From: Trichopria drosophilae
Lineage: Eukaryota > Arthropoda > Insecta > Hymenoptera > Diapriidae
Direction of reading: 5' to 3'
DNA: 64,000 bases
NCBI GenBank assembly: GCA_030407085.1
Contig: CM059587.1
Span: 105,235,501-105,299,500 of the forward strand
Shown here one piece after another: positions 45,718 to 56,990 of the stretch. The notes below the pieces were generated by a model that had not been told where the DNA came from, made no database searches, and worked only from the letters and a program-made list of their open reading frames with translations. A program made the position numbers and the translations under genes. How positions within the stretch are numbered: the stretch's first letter is position 1; every line of letters starts with the position of its first letter.

Positions 45718-47655
45718 CTGAAACATATTATTTGTTGATCAATTATCTCTTTTAATAACACACTTATATAACAATAACAAAACATTTATTTATCTATGTA
45801 TTTAATATCTGTATAATACATTTTTATGTGTCAAAACTCGTATAATATAGATCGTAACATTCGGAAATTCTTTGATGAATTAAAATACGATTCCTGGAAG
45901 GTATCAAAAGTCTTACAGACTTAAAAAGTACAGAAATATCGACGTAGGTAAACAGCTTAACCCGTCAAGACGAAATCAGCACAGCAGCAGCATTCTCTGT
46001 ACTATATTAATAAACTTTCATAAATTGTAATTAATAAGGAATGTTACGTATAACTTAAATAACAATATTTGATGTTGCAAAATATCTACGTAATATTTCA
46101 AAAGTTTGCGATTTTGCTTTGTCGCATTAATTCAGACCGGAAGCAACTCGGAATTTCTTTTCGAAACGGAGGTTTATTCTCACGACGAGTTTTTCCGTCT
46201 AATTTAAGTTATTAGCAAGTAAATGCATGTTTATTAAATTAAAAAAGCTACTTCAACTTTCATTTCAGAAATGGTTCCTATTCGTGCATTCAGTTTATTC
46301 CCTTTAAGTTGACATCGCGAATTTGTACGAAATGGATGTTGACGAAATTATCAAATTGTTTAATATGTTACATACTTATATCATATTATATTCTTAATTC
46401 TGAATTTCACGGGTTTTAATTTCATCGCAATATTTCAAAGTCGAAAGTATAAATAAACCATCCTCGCTTCGAAAGGAGTTGCTTACTTCAAATGAATTTA
46501 AAGCTGGAAAAAATAATTTAATGGTATATCTCTTGTAATAAAAATTCGAAAAGAGAATTACAAATTATTGAAATCTATTCGTTATTCTCAAATTAAATGC
46601 ACCTAACGCTCAAAATACAAAAGAGAACAATTTTAATTCTTTTCATTAAAGAATTATAATTTCTTTCTCTATTCCCTTTTTCAACAAAGTAGACATATGG
46701 AAAATGATTACAAAGAACGGGAATTTCCGAATAGAAGTCTAATAGTCGAAAATATTCTATAACAATTAAAAACTTTTGGGAATAGAAAATAAAAATTCTT
46801 AAATTATAAATTACTGTAAGGATTGTTGAAGTTTTCGAAATATAAGTTTTAACTGAAAGCCCATCAAATCCTACCAAGTCTGAAACAATCGACTTTGAAG
46901 CGCATGATGACCTAGTCAGCTATTACCGTAATTTTAGTCGAATCTTTGTTGCAAGTTTCAAGACAATGAAATAATTGTTCGTAATAGATTTAAAATGAAA
47001 ATGCTTTATTTACTCTCTTATTTTTCAAGGAAACCTGTGTTATATTTTAATTATGAGGAGAGTATTTTAATATTACACTTCGTGCGATTTTCTAAACGAG
47101 GACACTTATTATTACTTAAAAGTAAATGTCTAGAACACATGTTATTTATTTAAATTAGTATTGTCTGCATAACGAACGGTAAGTAGAAAAATGTTCGTTA
47201 AGATTTTCATGTATTGTAAAATTTACAATGCTTTCGATGGTATTCATAATACGCATTGCAAATCTTACAAGATGTAAATGGTATTCGATAGTTTCACGTA
47301 ACTAGTGATTAGAAGAATCGTTGATAGTGACGACTATCTTCTTAAACCGGATTGGTTACAAATACCAAACGAGTTTGGTTTGCAGGTTCACATAGTTTGA
47401 CGGCAATATCTAAATAGCTTGTTTAAACAAAACTTAATCCAATAATAAAAAATAAAAATAATGTTATTACAATATTTATATATAAATAATTAATACAAAA
47501 AAAATGACAGTGACAAGACTATTTTAAAATACGGACAAATATGTTGAGACAGTTTGGTTGATACATTATTATATCTTTGACGAGTCGGCTCTGCTTTATT
47601 TTTCAAGTATTATTATTATATTAGATATCCTAACCTAAAAGTGCAAAAAACACTA
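45718..47655. other. Upstream of LRR gene 3; no gene seen
   Basis: AT-rich. Must hold the promoter and first untranslated exon of LRR gene 3 unless these are further away. The 94-codon minus frame at 46593-46877 has no recognisable domain. Confidence 0.35.
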
Positions 47656-47932
47656 CTTTTGCTCATGTTCAGTAAGTTTTTGTGGCGGAACAAAATGCGT
47701 GTTCACACTTTGGCATGAACCAGATTAAAGCGTTGTTCGTCAACTTTAAAATGCTTTTTTAGTGATTTCGTATGATTTTTTTTTAATGAGTTATCGAAGT
47801 TTTTTAGAAAAGCAGAAAACCGCCGGAAAAATATACTCAGGTTTCTGATTAATACATTTTAATCTGGTTTTTGTCAAATTGCGACAAAAAATTTATTTTG
47901 CCACAAAAACTTGCTGAATATGAGCAAAAACG
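47656..47932. repeat. Small palindromic element
   Basis: 'cttttgctcatgttcagtaa' on the left pairs with 'ttgctgaatatgagcaaaaa' on the right; inner 'accagattaaagcg' pairs with 'attttaatctggt'. Total about 280 bases. Confidence 0.55.
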
Positions 47933-49155
47933 AAAATCTTTAGAAAAGTTTAGTACGATTTTCGGGTATAAATTTTTTTGGCTTGTGTTATTTAACACCG
48001 TTAGTAAATTTGATGAAAAGACAAATAAAGTTCAATACATAACATCTCAAAATGTATTAAAATTTATTTGTATTTTTGCATCTTATTGTGAAATTATGAT
48101 AAAATTTGACATTATTAAAATAAATTTTAAATAAATGAATTATATAATTAAATTATTCTTGATTCTTTTGTCGTAATTATTTTTGTATGTGTATTATTTC
48201 TATAAATTTTTTTCAAATTATTAAAATATTACTCAACAAAAGCACGATACGTCCTTAATATCAATAATTCGTTGCTAGTGAATCCAATACTTAAAATTGT
48301 AGCTGCTATAAACTGTTCTTTATCGGATAAAATTAATCCAGTAGCACGGGCATTGAATATTCAACACGTAAAAGTGGGATGTAAAGTGTTACAAGAATAC
48401 AATTTTCCAACCCTATGTTACCGATTTATAGAATTTGTATACTTTGAATGATCGCGTGAAAAAACATTTTTTTTTAATGATGAATCCACTTCTGCTACAT
48501 TTTATTATCTGCAGCTGCACAGAAAGCGAGAAAAATCGTTAATAGATCAATGAAAACAAGTCGAAGTGGTTGTAAAATATAATAGTAGAATTAACAACGT
48601 GAAAAACTGTCGTTGAAAGTTCGTTACTTCTACAATTCAGAATAATGTAAAATATTCCATACAATAACAATTTTTACTGCGACTAGAGGATAATTTGGTT
48701 TTATTTGACTCAGGAATACTTAAAGTTGTGAAACTGTGGTATATGTAGGTTATGTACTCTGATATTTAAGTATTAGTAAATTTTAAACCCAACAATGACC
48801 TTGTTTACTACCGAAATGGTTTAATAAACAAAAATTAACAATTTTTTTGTAATCCCGTCTTTACGTTTATAAAATAGTTTCATTAACTAGTTTTTCTCAC
48901 AAGATATTCAAGGGGAAGGACTGACGAAATTTGGACCCCCCAATTCTTTACTGTGAAGAACAATAATATTTATGGGCTTTAATACTATATTAACCGATTA
49001 ACGCCTGAAATGATAATTTTTATACTTCATTTTCAATCAAGTATTTCATATCAAAATCGAAAGTGAAAACAATTGAAAGGTACCTATCCTATTGTTTTCG
49101 AGGTCGCTCTTCAAGATTCCGAGGTCGAAATTGAGTTTCAGCCATCAGGAATTCC
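47933..49155. other. Mostly featureless; one open stretch without ATG
   Basis: The plus strand from 48236 to 48451 is open for about 70 codons and has protein-like composition (LKIVAAINCSLSDKINPVA), but no ATG, splice support or recognised domain. The rest is AT-rich. Confidence 0.3.
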
Positions 49156-50040
49156 AATATGGCGCCGAACTTTTAAAAAAATTAAAAAAAATTGGGAATT
49201 ATTTATTCCTATCAATTTTTTTCGAGCTATTAGAATATTGGGATTCTATTGAAACTCTGAACATAGGTGAACAACATACTTCAATTTTAAGGAAAAATGT
49301 TACTTTTATAGCTTACATCATTCTAACGACCTCAAAATGGCGTCAACAATGAAAATGTCTTTGAGAAATTTCTGGACGCTCTAACTCAAAAACTACGAAC
49401 TTTAAAAAAAATGCCCAGAATGAAAAGTTCTTAAAATTCATCAAGCGACATAGTGCAATTTTTTCAAAATTTTTTGATGACATTTTGAGACATTTTTTTT
49501 CAAATATTTTTTTTCAAAATTGTAATTTTTTTACAAAAAATTCTGAAAAAAATGTAGTGTATTCTCTGATGAATTCTAAGAGGTATTTGGAAAAATTGCA
49601 AAGAACAAAAAACTCGTAGAATTCATAAGTGAATACACCAAATTTTTTTCAGAATTTTTCATAAATAAATTATGATTTTGAAAAAACTTTTGAAAAAAAA
49701 TTTCTCAAAATGTCATCACAAAAATCTAAAAAAATTCCACTATATTTCGCGATTAATTCTAAGAACTTTTCATTCTTAGCATTTTGTTATAACAGCATGT
49801 AGTTTTTGAGTGAGAACGTTCAGAAATTTTTCAAAGAAATTTTCATTGTTGACGCCATTTTGAGGTCGTTACAATAATGTGGGGAATAAAAGTAAAATTT
49901 TTCCTTAAAATTGAAGTATTTTGTTCACCTTTGTTCAGAGTTTCAATAGAATCCCAATATTCTAATAGCTCGAAAAAAAATTGATAGGAATAAATAATTC
50001 TCAATTTTTTAAAATTTTTTTAAAAGTTCGGCGCCATATT
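49156..50040. repeat. 885-base palindrome (foldback element)
   Basis: Starts AATATGGCGCCGAACTTTT and ends with the complement AAAAGTTCGGCGCCATATT. Arms of about 440 bases match almost all the way to the centre near 49600, including 'tattcctatcaatttttttc', 'gggattctattgaaactctg' and 'cctcaaaatggcgtc'. Non-coding; related sequence at 784-1345. Confidence 0.85.
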
Positions 50041-50507
50041 AAAAATATTACGAACTATGATGAATATTACAGTTGAAAAACAAATATTATAACTTAAAAG
50101 TGTTATAACTCCTGCATTTTTAAATATTTTGTAATGAAAAAAAAAAACATTTAGAACAATCGAAATCTTTTTTCTTATTTCTTTCAAGTATGTCCTTTAA
50201 TTTTGGTGTTAAAATAATATTAAAACCAATAAATAATAAAGCTATACATAATCAAGAACTTAGGATCAATATCTTCCCTCAACTCTGTTAAATAATTTTG
50301 CAAAATAAATCGTATATTTTTTATTTTTTAATACTACATTAGATCAGTGTTATCAAGTTTGTAACTCTAAGCACAACAATTTACTAATTTTGGCAAATAC
50401 TTGCTAGATATAATTAAGAATTATACTTTGGGTTTTCGCACTGTCTTTACAAATTTTAGAAATTTGTGAACCACATTTAAACTAACTAGAACTAAGCTAT
50501 TATTTCC
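50041..50507. other. No gene seen
   Basis: AT-rich sequence between the palindrome and the direct repeat; nothing recognised. Confidence 0.4.
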
Positions 50508-51233
50508 CCACTGGAAATACTGAAGTAACTAAACTGGTTATTTAGGATGCACGTGGTCATATGTATCAGTAAAAGCATAAAATACAATATTCGGGTATTT
50601 CAAGAGCCTTAAATGAGTCCTTAATTGCAGGATAATTGCTTTAGAAATTACGCTTTTTACTCGGCAGGTTTACCGCTAGCTTAGCGTTAACGCCACACAA
50701 CATACCTGCAATTGCTAATTATAGTTTCGAAAATTCACAATTCAGTGTTTGTTAAGTGATGTATATATTTAGCTAAAATAAAAATACATGCTAACGATGG
50801 TACGGGATTCTAATTTTATCTACTTATTTTTCAATTTGGTATATTTACGTCATGTAATTCGATTTGTAAATTACATCATAAAACACCACTCGTTGCAATC
50901 GGCTGTACATTTTTTAAAAGAATATTTTTGACAAAGAACTTCCTGTAACTAGTTATTTAATAACTACCCACGTTTCGACTAACTTAATTATAATTGTTAT
51001 CGTAATTTGTATCTTGTAAGTTCGTTTAATAAAAAAAATGTAATAACATGTTGAATTGGGTTGATTTTATAAGCAAAATGTCGAAAATGTAAATAAATGT
51101 TGAATATTTCTTTTCACCGATTTCCGTATAGAGACTTAAAAGGAATTGTCACGTGACATTTAACATTTTCTTGTACGGTGCTTCTGAAAAGACGGCTTTC
51201 CGATGACGTCCTGACAAACCAATCGTCAACATA
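50508..51233 (+). repeat. 726-base direct repeat, left copy
   Basis: Repeated in the same orientation at 54531-55256 with a constant offset of 4023 and only about two base differences seen by eye (near 50745-50765). Starts CCACTGGAAATACTGAAG and ends ATCGTCAACATA. Does not start TG or end CA, carries no primer-binding site or polypurine tract beside it, so it is not a normal LTR. No coding content. Confidence 0.9.
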
Positions 51234-51234
51234 T

Positions 51235-51466
51235 GTGAATAGGTATGATGAAAATGTAGCGAGAAACGGCCTTCGCAGCTTTTTTCGTAGTCTTTTGTAG
51301 GTTCAAAATATGCTTCGACTGAAATCCTAGCTGCTCGGATTCCCATGATATCATAAATTTACTTATTGTGCTATTTGTTGATTATGTACCGTGACAAAAT
51401 TTTGAATGACGTCGTAAATAACCTCGTTTGCAGCTTCCAGCGCGTGTATGTATGTGTGTTTGTGTG
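51235..51466. repeat. Left terminal inverted repeat of the RAG1-like transposon
   Basis: Reverse complement of 54282-54513 with no length difference. On the minus strand it contains an open stretch starting MGIRAARISVEAYFEPTK; the same stretch is therefore present on the plus strand in the right repeat. Confidence 0.9.
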
Positions 51467-51733
51467 TGTGTGTGTGTGTGTGCGCGAGAGAGAGATTCTG
51501 TTAGCGCGCGCATATATGCGTGTACTTTCATATATGCGTATGTGCAAACCAATATCTATATATTATCCAGAAGCATAAATGCTTAGTTCTATTTTTACCG
51601 CTAGGTGGCGGGCTTATCCGTAAACAAAACGTGAAATAATTTATATAAGAGTCGTATCTGATTTTGCATTATTTATTATGAAGTTGGCAGTTACTTACAT
51701 GTAAAGAAGGGATTATATGCACTTATTGACGAA

Positions 51734-54019
51734 GTGGTATTTCATTTTTGTCTGTTATTCCTTTTTATTGAAAGGTCTATTAATATGCCTAATAAATGTT
51801 GTCACGAAGAAAACCGAAAAAAAGTATGTGCACCATGTGGGAAGAAAATAATTTTCGGAAAGAAAGCACCGGATTCATTTCTTATAAATGAGAGTACCGG
51901 AAATCTTATAAGAAGTTTAGTAAATGCAGATTTTGATATGTCCGATGATAAATTTCCTTTAAGCATTTGCGGAACATGTTATGTGACCCTTCTTGATCAC
52001 TACAAAGGCAACTTTAAGAGACCACTCCAAAGTATGCCTAATTACGAAGACTTGAAATTGCCTAAAGAAACGCGTAAAAGCAGTGATACGTGCAATTGTT
52101 ATATTTGTTTGACTGGGCGATTTACAGGGCATTCAAAAGCACAAAAGGGCAAAGGTAATACACGATCGGTGTCCAATAAGATAGACACTTCTAATGGACT
52201 TTATGGATCTGCAGAAAATCATAAACTTCCTACAACAATCAAGGTTAACTTAAATCGTGAGGAATCAAAAAATTCAATGATTCTTTGTAACATTTGCTTC
52301 CAACAGACAGGTAAAGGAATAAGACATACTTGCAAAACGATTCCTGACAATGTAGTAAAAATTGTTGATAAACTTTCTGAAAAACAACAAGATCAAGTTA
52401 TAACTTCCTTGTTAAAGAAGAGAATTAATATGCGATCCGATTTGAGCAACGACAATACTGGCAGTGATATTAAAATGGCTTTGAGTACTCGCGGAACAAA
52501 AGCAACAATTATTCTAAATCCGAAATCTAAAAAAGAAACAGTCTTTACATCAGAAAATTTAAATAATTTTCAAAATAACACCGGTGCATCATGCAATGAA
52601 ATGAAGAAATTTACAAACTTTCTAAGAAGCCATGCTGGTAAAAAATCTGTGCCAACCTATTACGGTAAACAAGTATCTCAAAATTGTAGTAAATTAGAAA
52701 ATATCTATAAAGATGACATTTTGGAATTTGATTGCGAGAATTCAACAAGAAAAGAAAAGAGACCTGTGATATGGGCTGATTCAGAAGAATTATTGGAAGC
52801 TGTATTAACTGAGCGAAATTTAATCGGCAATTACGAGATAAAAGTTATGGCTGATGGTGGTCAAGGCTTCTTTAAGATATCGATGACGATAATGCCGGAA
52901 AAACAAACATCTGGTCAAGAAGATTCTGACTTGCCTGCAAAGAAGAGAAAACTTTACGTTGAAGGTGGTACTGCAGGACATAAAAGTAAGTTAACCAGCG
53001 TAAATCGACTGATACTTTTATGCATCGTACCACGCATAAAGGAATCTTATGAAAATATGGAAGTATTATTTGATTTGACTAACCTAAATAACATTCCATT
53101 TAAGTTTCTGTCTGACTTTAAACTGTTGCTTATTATAAACGGACAACAGACAGCAACATCTACGTATCCTTGCCCATATTGCTTCGTAACGATAGGAGAG
53201 TTACGAAATCGTACAGACTTAAATGGTGAAGAAAAAGATAATGTTGTCTTCCATGACAATGAACCGAACATAGACAATAGTGCACACGTCGGATTGAAGA
53301 CGTTTGGCGACCTGAAGAAAGATTACGAACAGTTTTGCTGTATGGGAGAAAATAAGAAAAAACATTCCCAGCAATGTCATAGTGCGGTACATCGTCCTCT
53401 ATTAATAGAAAACGATAGTATATTCATACTTGAAAAGTGCATAGTGCCAGAACTACACGTGTTGCAGGGCTTTGTGAATCACCTTTTTTGGGACGGATTG
53501 GTCCCGTTGGTAGGTCGAGAACGAGCTTTGATTTGGCCAAAAAAATTAAAGGTGATTCCAAAGAACTATCATGGAGAAATCTTTGAAGACAATGCGTGCA
53601 GAAAATTATTAAAAATGGCAGATAAACTTTCAGATCCCGAAATTTACGCTGATGTAGGGAATCTGAAACTAGTGCCTTTTATCGCGTCCTTTAAAGCCAT
53701 GGACAAAGTTGTAAATTGTTGTTTTACAACAAAGACAGTTAGTCCTGATTTAAGTAATAACCTATCTGAGTTACGAAAAGCTCTTGCAAGTATCGATGTC
53801 TCTGAAACTCTCAAAATACACGTTACCTTGGCACACTTGAAAGATTGTGTAGGATTTTTAAATAATAATGGATTAGGACTATGGTCAGAGCAGGCAGGTG
53901 AATCAATTCACAGGGAATTCATGAAATGGGGAAGGTATAAGATAAATTCGCTCGATGATCCATTATATACATGCAGACTTAAAAAGGCAGTCGTAGCCTT
54001 TTCTTCACTACATATTTAA
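51734..54019 (+). CDS. RAG1-like DDE transposase
   Basis: 761 codons without introns; the ATG at 51785 (MPNKCC) may be the true start, since the first 17 residues are hydrophobic and lie outside the similarity. Numbering from 51734. N-terminus: C32-x2-C35, C79-x2-C82, C120/C122-x2-C125, the spacing of the RAG1 N-terminal zinc region; a further CNIC...HTC follows. Catalytic core: D374 (VMADGGQGFF), D461 (SDFKLLL), E723 (SEQAGESIH). D461 is 19 residues before C480, as D708 is before C727 in RAG1, with K at +2, L at +3 and G at +9 in both. C480-x2-C483 and H696/H701 (HVTLAH; RAG1 HKTLAH) match the zinc ligands. In this family the enzyme nicks DNA at the element end and makes a hairpin on the flank. 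All catalytic residues are present. It could also be called an N-RAG/Transib relative. Confidence 0.85.
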   Translation: MVFHFCLLFLFIERSINMPNKCCHEENRKKVCAPCGKKIIFGKKAPDSFLINESTGNLIRSLVNADFDMSDDKFPLSICGTCYVTLLDHYKGNFKRPLQSMPNYEDLKLPKETRKSSDTCNCYICLTGRFTGHSKAQKGKGNTRSVSNKIDTSNGLYGSAENHKLPTTIKVNLNREESKNSMILCNICFQQTGKGIRHTCKTIPDNVVKIVDKLSEKQQDQVITSLLKKRINMRSDLSNDNTGSDIKMALSTRGTKATIILNPKSKKETVFTSENLNNFQNNTGASCNEMKKFTNFLRSHAGKKSVPTYYGKQVSQNCSKLENIYKDDILEFDCENSTRKEKRPVIWADSEELLEAVLTERNLIGNYEIKVMADGGQGFFKISMTIMPEKQTSGQEDSDLPAKKRKLYVEGGTAGHKSKLTSVNRLILLCIVPRIKESYENMEVLFDLTNLNNIPFKFLSDFKLLLIINGQQTATSTYPCPYCFVTIGELRNRTDLNGEEKDNVVFHDNEPNIDNSAHVGLKTFGDLKKDYEQFCCMGENKKKHSQQCHSAVHRPLLIENDSIFILEKCIVPELHVLQGFVNHLFWDGLVPLVGRERALIWPKKLKVIPKNYHGEIFEDNACRKLLKMADKLSDPEIYADVGNLKLVPFIASFKAMDKVVNCCFTTKTVSPDLSNNLSELRKALASIDVSETLKIHVTLAHLKDCVGFLNNNGLGLWSEQAGESIHREFMKWGRYKINSLDDPLYTCRLKKAVVAFSSLHI

Positions 54020-54061
54020 AATGTTAATGTTCGTTCTATTTTCTTAAGATTAAAATTGCGT

Positions 54062-54210
54062 TTTATAGAAAAAAAATTAAAAAACAAAAAAACTATTAAA
54101 AAATTTAAATACCAAAAAAACTATTAAAAAATTAAAATACAAAAAAATTATTAAAAAATTAAAATATAAAAAAATTATTAAAAATTTAAAAATACAAAAA
54201 AAAATATGGG
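54062..54210. repeat. A/T-rich short tandem repeat after the transposase gene
   Basis: Units of about 27 bases of the form 'aaaaaactattaaaaaattt' repeated four to five times directly after the stop codon, inside the transposon. Confidence 0.7.
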
Positions 54211-54281
54211 GCCAACATACCACTACGTCCAAGTCGTGGTCCTGGGGTTAGCTGAGCGTGGTACACACACACACACGCACT

Positions 54282-54513
54282 CACACAAACACACATACAT
54301 ACACGCGCTGGAAGCTGCAAACGAGGTTATTTACGACGTCATTCAAAATTTTGTCACGGTACATAATCAACAAATAGCACAATAAGTAAATTTATGATAT
54401 CATGGGAATCCGAGCAGCTAGGATTTCAGTCGAAGCATATTTTGAACCTACAAAAGACTACGAAAAAAGCTGCGAAGGCCGTTTCTCGCTACATTTTCAT
54501 CATACCTATTCAC
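54282..54513. repeat. Right terminal inverted repeat of the RAG1-like transposon
   Basis: See the left repeat. On this side the open stretch beginning MGIRAARISV (ATG at 54403) runs through the terminus into the flank before stopping. Confidence 0.9.
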
Positions 54514-54523
54514 CCTTGAAGAC

Positions 54524-54530
54524 CACTGTG
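54524..54530 (-). other. CACAGTG heptamer-like site at the right junction
   Basis: CACTGTG on the plus strand, i.e. CACAGTG read inward on the minus strand, lies exactly against the start of the right direct repeat. CACAGTG is the recombination signal heptamer cut by RAG1 and similar to Transib ends. No matching heptamer is present at the left junction, and a nonamer-like A-tract after a 23-base spacer is weak. Confidence 0.4.
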
Positions 54531-55256
54531 CCACTGGAAATACTGAAGTAACTAAACTGGTTATTTAGGATGCACGTGGTCATATGTATCAGTAAAAGCA
54601 TAAAATACAATATTCGGGTATTTCAAGAGCCTTAAATGAGTCCTTAATTGCAGGATAATTGCTTTAGAAATTACGCTTTTTACTCGGCAGGTTTACCGCT
54701 AGCTTAGCGTTAACGCCACACAACATACCTGCAATTGCTAATTATAGTTTCGAAAATTCACAATTCAGTTTTTGTTAAGTGACGTATATATTTAGCTAAA
54801 ATAAAAATACATGCTAACGATGGTACGGGATTCTAATTTTATCTACTTATTTTTCAATTTGGTATATTTACGTCATGTAATTCGATTTGTAAATTACATC
54901 ATAAAACACCACTCGTTGCAATCGGCTGTACATTTTTTAAAAGAATATTTTTGACAAAGAACTTCCTGTAACTAGTTATTTAATAACTACCCACGTTTCG
55001 ACTAACTTAATTATAATTGTTATCGTAATTTGTATCTTGTAAGTTCGTTTAATAAAAAAAATGTAATAACATGTTGAATTGGGTTGATTTTATAAGCAAA
55101 ATGTCGAAAATGTAAATAAATGTTGAATATTTCTTTTCACCGATTTCCGTATAGAGACTTAAAAGGAATTGTCACGTGACATTTAACATTTTCTTGTACG
55201 GTGCTTCTGAAAAGACGGCTTTCCGATGACGTCCTGACAAACCAATCGTCAACATA
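54531..55256 (+). repeat. 726-base direct repeat, right copy
   Basis: Direct copy of 50508-51233. After 55256 the sequence continues GCGTCCTACATTTTC, whereas the left copy is followed by the transposon terminus. Confidence 0.9.
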
Positions 55257-56990
55257 GCGTCCTACATTTTCAGGAAAAAATCGTCTTATTCTTCATCCCG
55301 TTCTCTCCTACATTTGCTCAGCCACAAAAGAAATGAAATTTCTTTTCAAGCAAAGCCAAACCTATATTTAAATATTAAAAATAGATAAAGCTCTAAATAG
55401 CTGCAATCAATATTTATAAAATTGATTGTTTATTAAATTTAATCGATTGTTAAGTTCGTTTACAAAAAATTAAAGTAATTTTTTCCTAATATTAAAAAAT
55501 GCCATCTTTCAGTGATAGACAAAGTGACAAAGGACTACTGTTGTAAAATATGTACAAATATACTTTTCGTAGTCTGTTACTTTCACGATTTCCCAGCAGA
55601 ATTTTCTGACGGTAGAGTTGCGGCGCATATAAAATGGCATGAGTCTTGTAAGGGTATTAATATGAAAACGAACAAGCAACATTGTGTTTCAATACAAAAC
55701 GAGTAAAACAAATTACATATATGAAAAATGGAGATTACATAATTATATTTATTAGTTACGATTTTAATACGTAAGATTGAATAAGCACTAGCCAAAAATT
55801 AGGGTTACTATACACATTAACGCCATTAAAATAATTAGTACATCTACCTTACTACATGAATTACTGAAACTATTAGTACGCACGTTTATAGTAGTCAAAT
55901 TTAGAACATGATGTTTCTATTGTCCAAGAAAACTAACCGAGAAAGAAAGTTAGTATAAGAACTATGTTTTTCATAGTGTTGAATTTAACAGATTATGTTA
56001 ATCCTTATTAACAATATTTTTACTATCTCAAATTATACCTGATTGTGACTTGTCTGTCACAATAGAATTAAATTTGTTAAATTTTCTGATCGTGAATAAT
56101 TAACTAATCAGATTATTAAACGAAATTATTTTGAATATCAAGGCCTAATGGAAATGCATCATCTTTACTGGTGTTGCCGCCAGATGCCGCATTCAGTCAT
56201 AACCCAACATTTGGGGATGCGTTTCAGGAGGAATGCGTTTCACACAGTATATGCTTAAATATTCGTTTTTTTAATAATAGTGAAAGAAATGGTGAGGATT
56301 TACTTTACATTTAGATATTTAAATTGCTAATATGATTATCACTTTTATTGTAAACCTTAGTGGCCCAACTTCCTCTTTTACAAACAGCAGAATTTGACTG
56401 AGTAGCCAAATTTAAGATTGCAGATTTTATAGTGCAATTAACTTATCTCATTTAATGATAAATAAACCTTGCAATAATATTATCCGTCAGACACCTTTCT
56501 TTTATAATAAACTTCGGTAACCTTCTCTGAAATGGAAATATACATTTGAAAAACAGAATGTTACGATAATCAAAAGTAGGACTAGCAGTAGCTGGATGAA
56601 CTAAATCTTGTAATTCATGTATTATTCGCATTTTAAGAATTGATACTCAAAATTGGCTTAATCCTTTAACCATATTTCGAATTATTAATGATTTATAACT
56701 ACTAAAGTAGAAAGATACTGATTACTAATTTACAAAGTGAAGAACTTACTTTAATTAGTACATTGTCAGAAGAAAAGCAAGACTTAAAAGCGGTCGATAT
56801 AATGCAAACTTTGAAAGCTTAAGTGTACGAGCAACGTTAATCTGTTAAGTCCTGAACGGACTATTTTTCGTGGTAAAATTTTACTATTGGTCTTACATCT
56901 GAAATCGGGTTAAAAAAAACATGGCTAACAATATCTTATGAATTATTTTTCGATCACTTTCCGAATATGCCGTCGAAAAAAATTCCCCAT
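55257..56990. other. No gene seen
   Basis: AT-rich intergenic DNA. Short frames at 55512-55795 on both strands have no recognisable domain. Confidence 0.4.

Larger units (their letters stand above)
51235..54513 (+). mobile_element. RAG1-like DNA transposon with 232-base inverted repeats
   Basis: Inverted repeats 51235-51466 and 54282-54513 are 232 bases each, appear identical by eye, and end GTGAATAGGTATGATG outermost. Inward they run into GT/AC microsatellites. Between them is a single long gene (51734-54019) and an A/T-rich tail with short direct repeats (54062-54210). Identical termini plus an intact gene indicate a young insertion. No short target duplication flanks the repeats (catat on the left, ccttg on the right). 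The element is placed precisely between the two 726-base direct repeats, with one base between repeat and terminus on the left and 17 bases (ending CACTGTG) on the right. Confidence 0.85.

Noticed and set aside
47871..48134. 87-codon plus-strand frame
   Set aside because: Overlaps the arm of a palindrome and AT-rich flank; Lys/Ile/Phe-rich as expected by chance.
53047..53277. Minus-strand open frame inside the transposase gene
   Set aside because: Shadow of the coding strand; no domain.
50508..55256. LTR retrotransposon
   Set aside because: The direct repeats look like LTRs but lack TG...CA ends, a primer-binding site and any gag-pol; the interior is a DNA transposon with its own inverted repeats.
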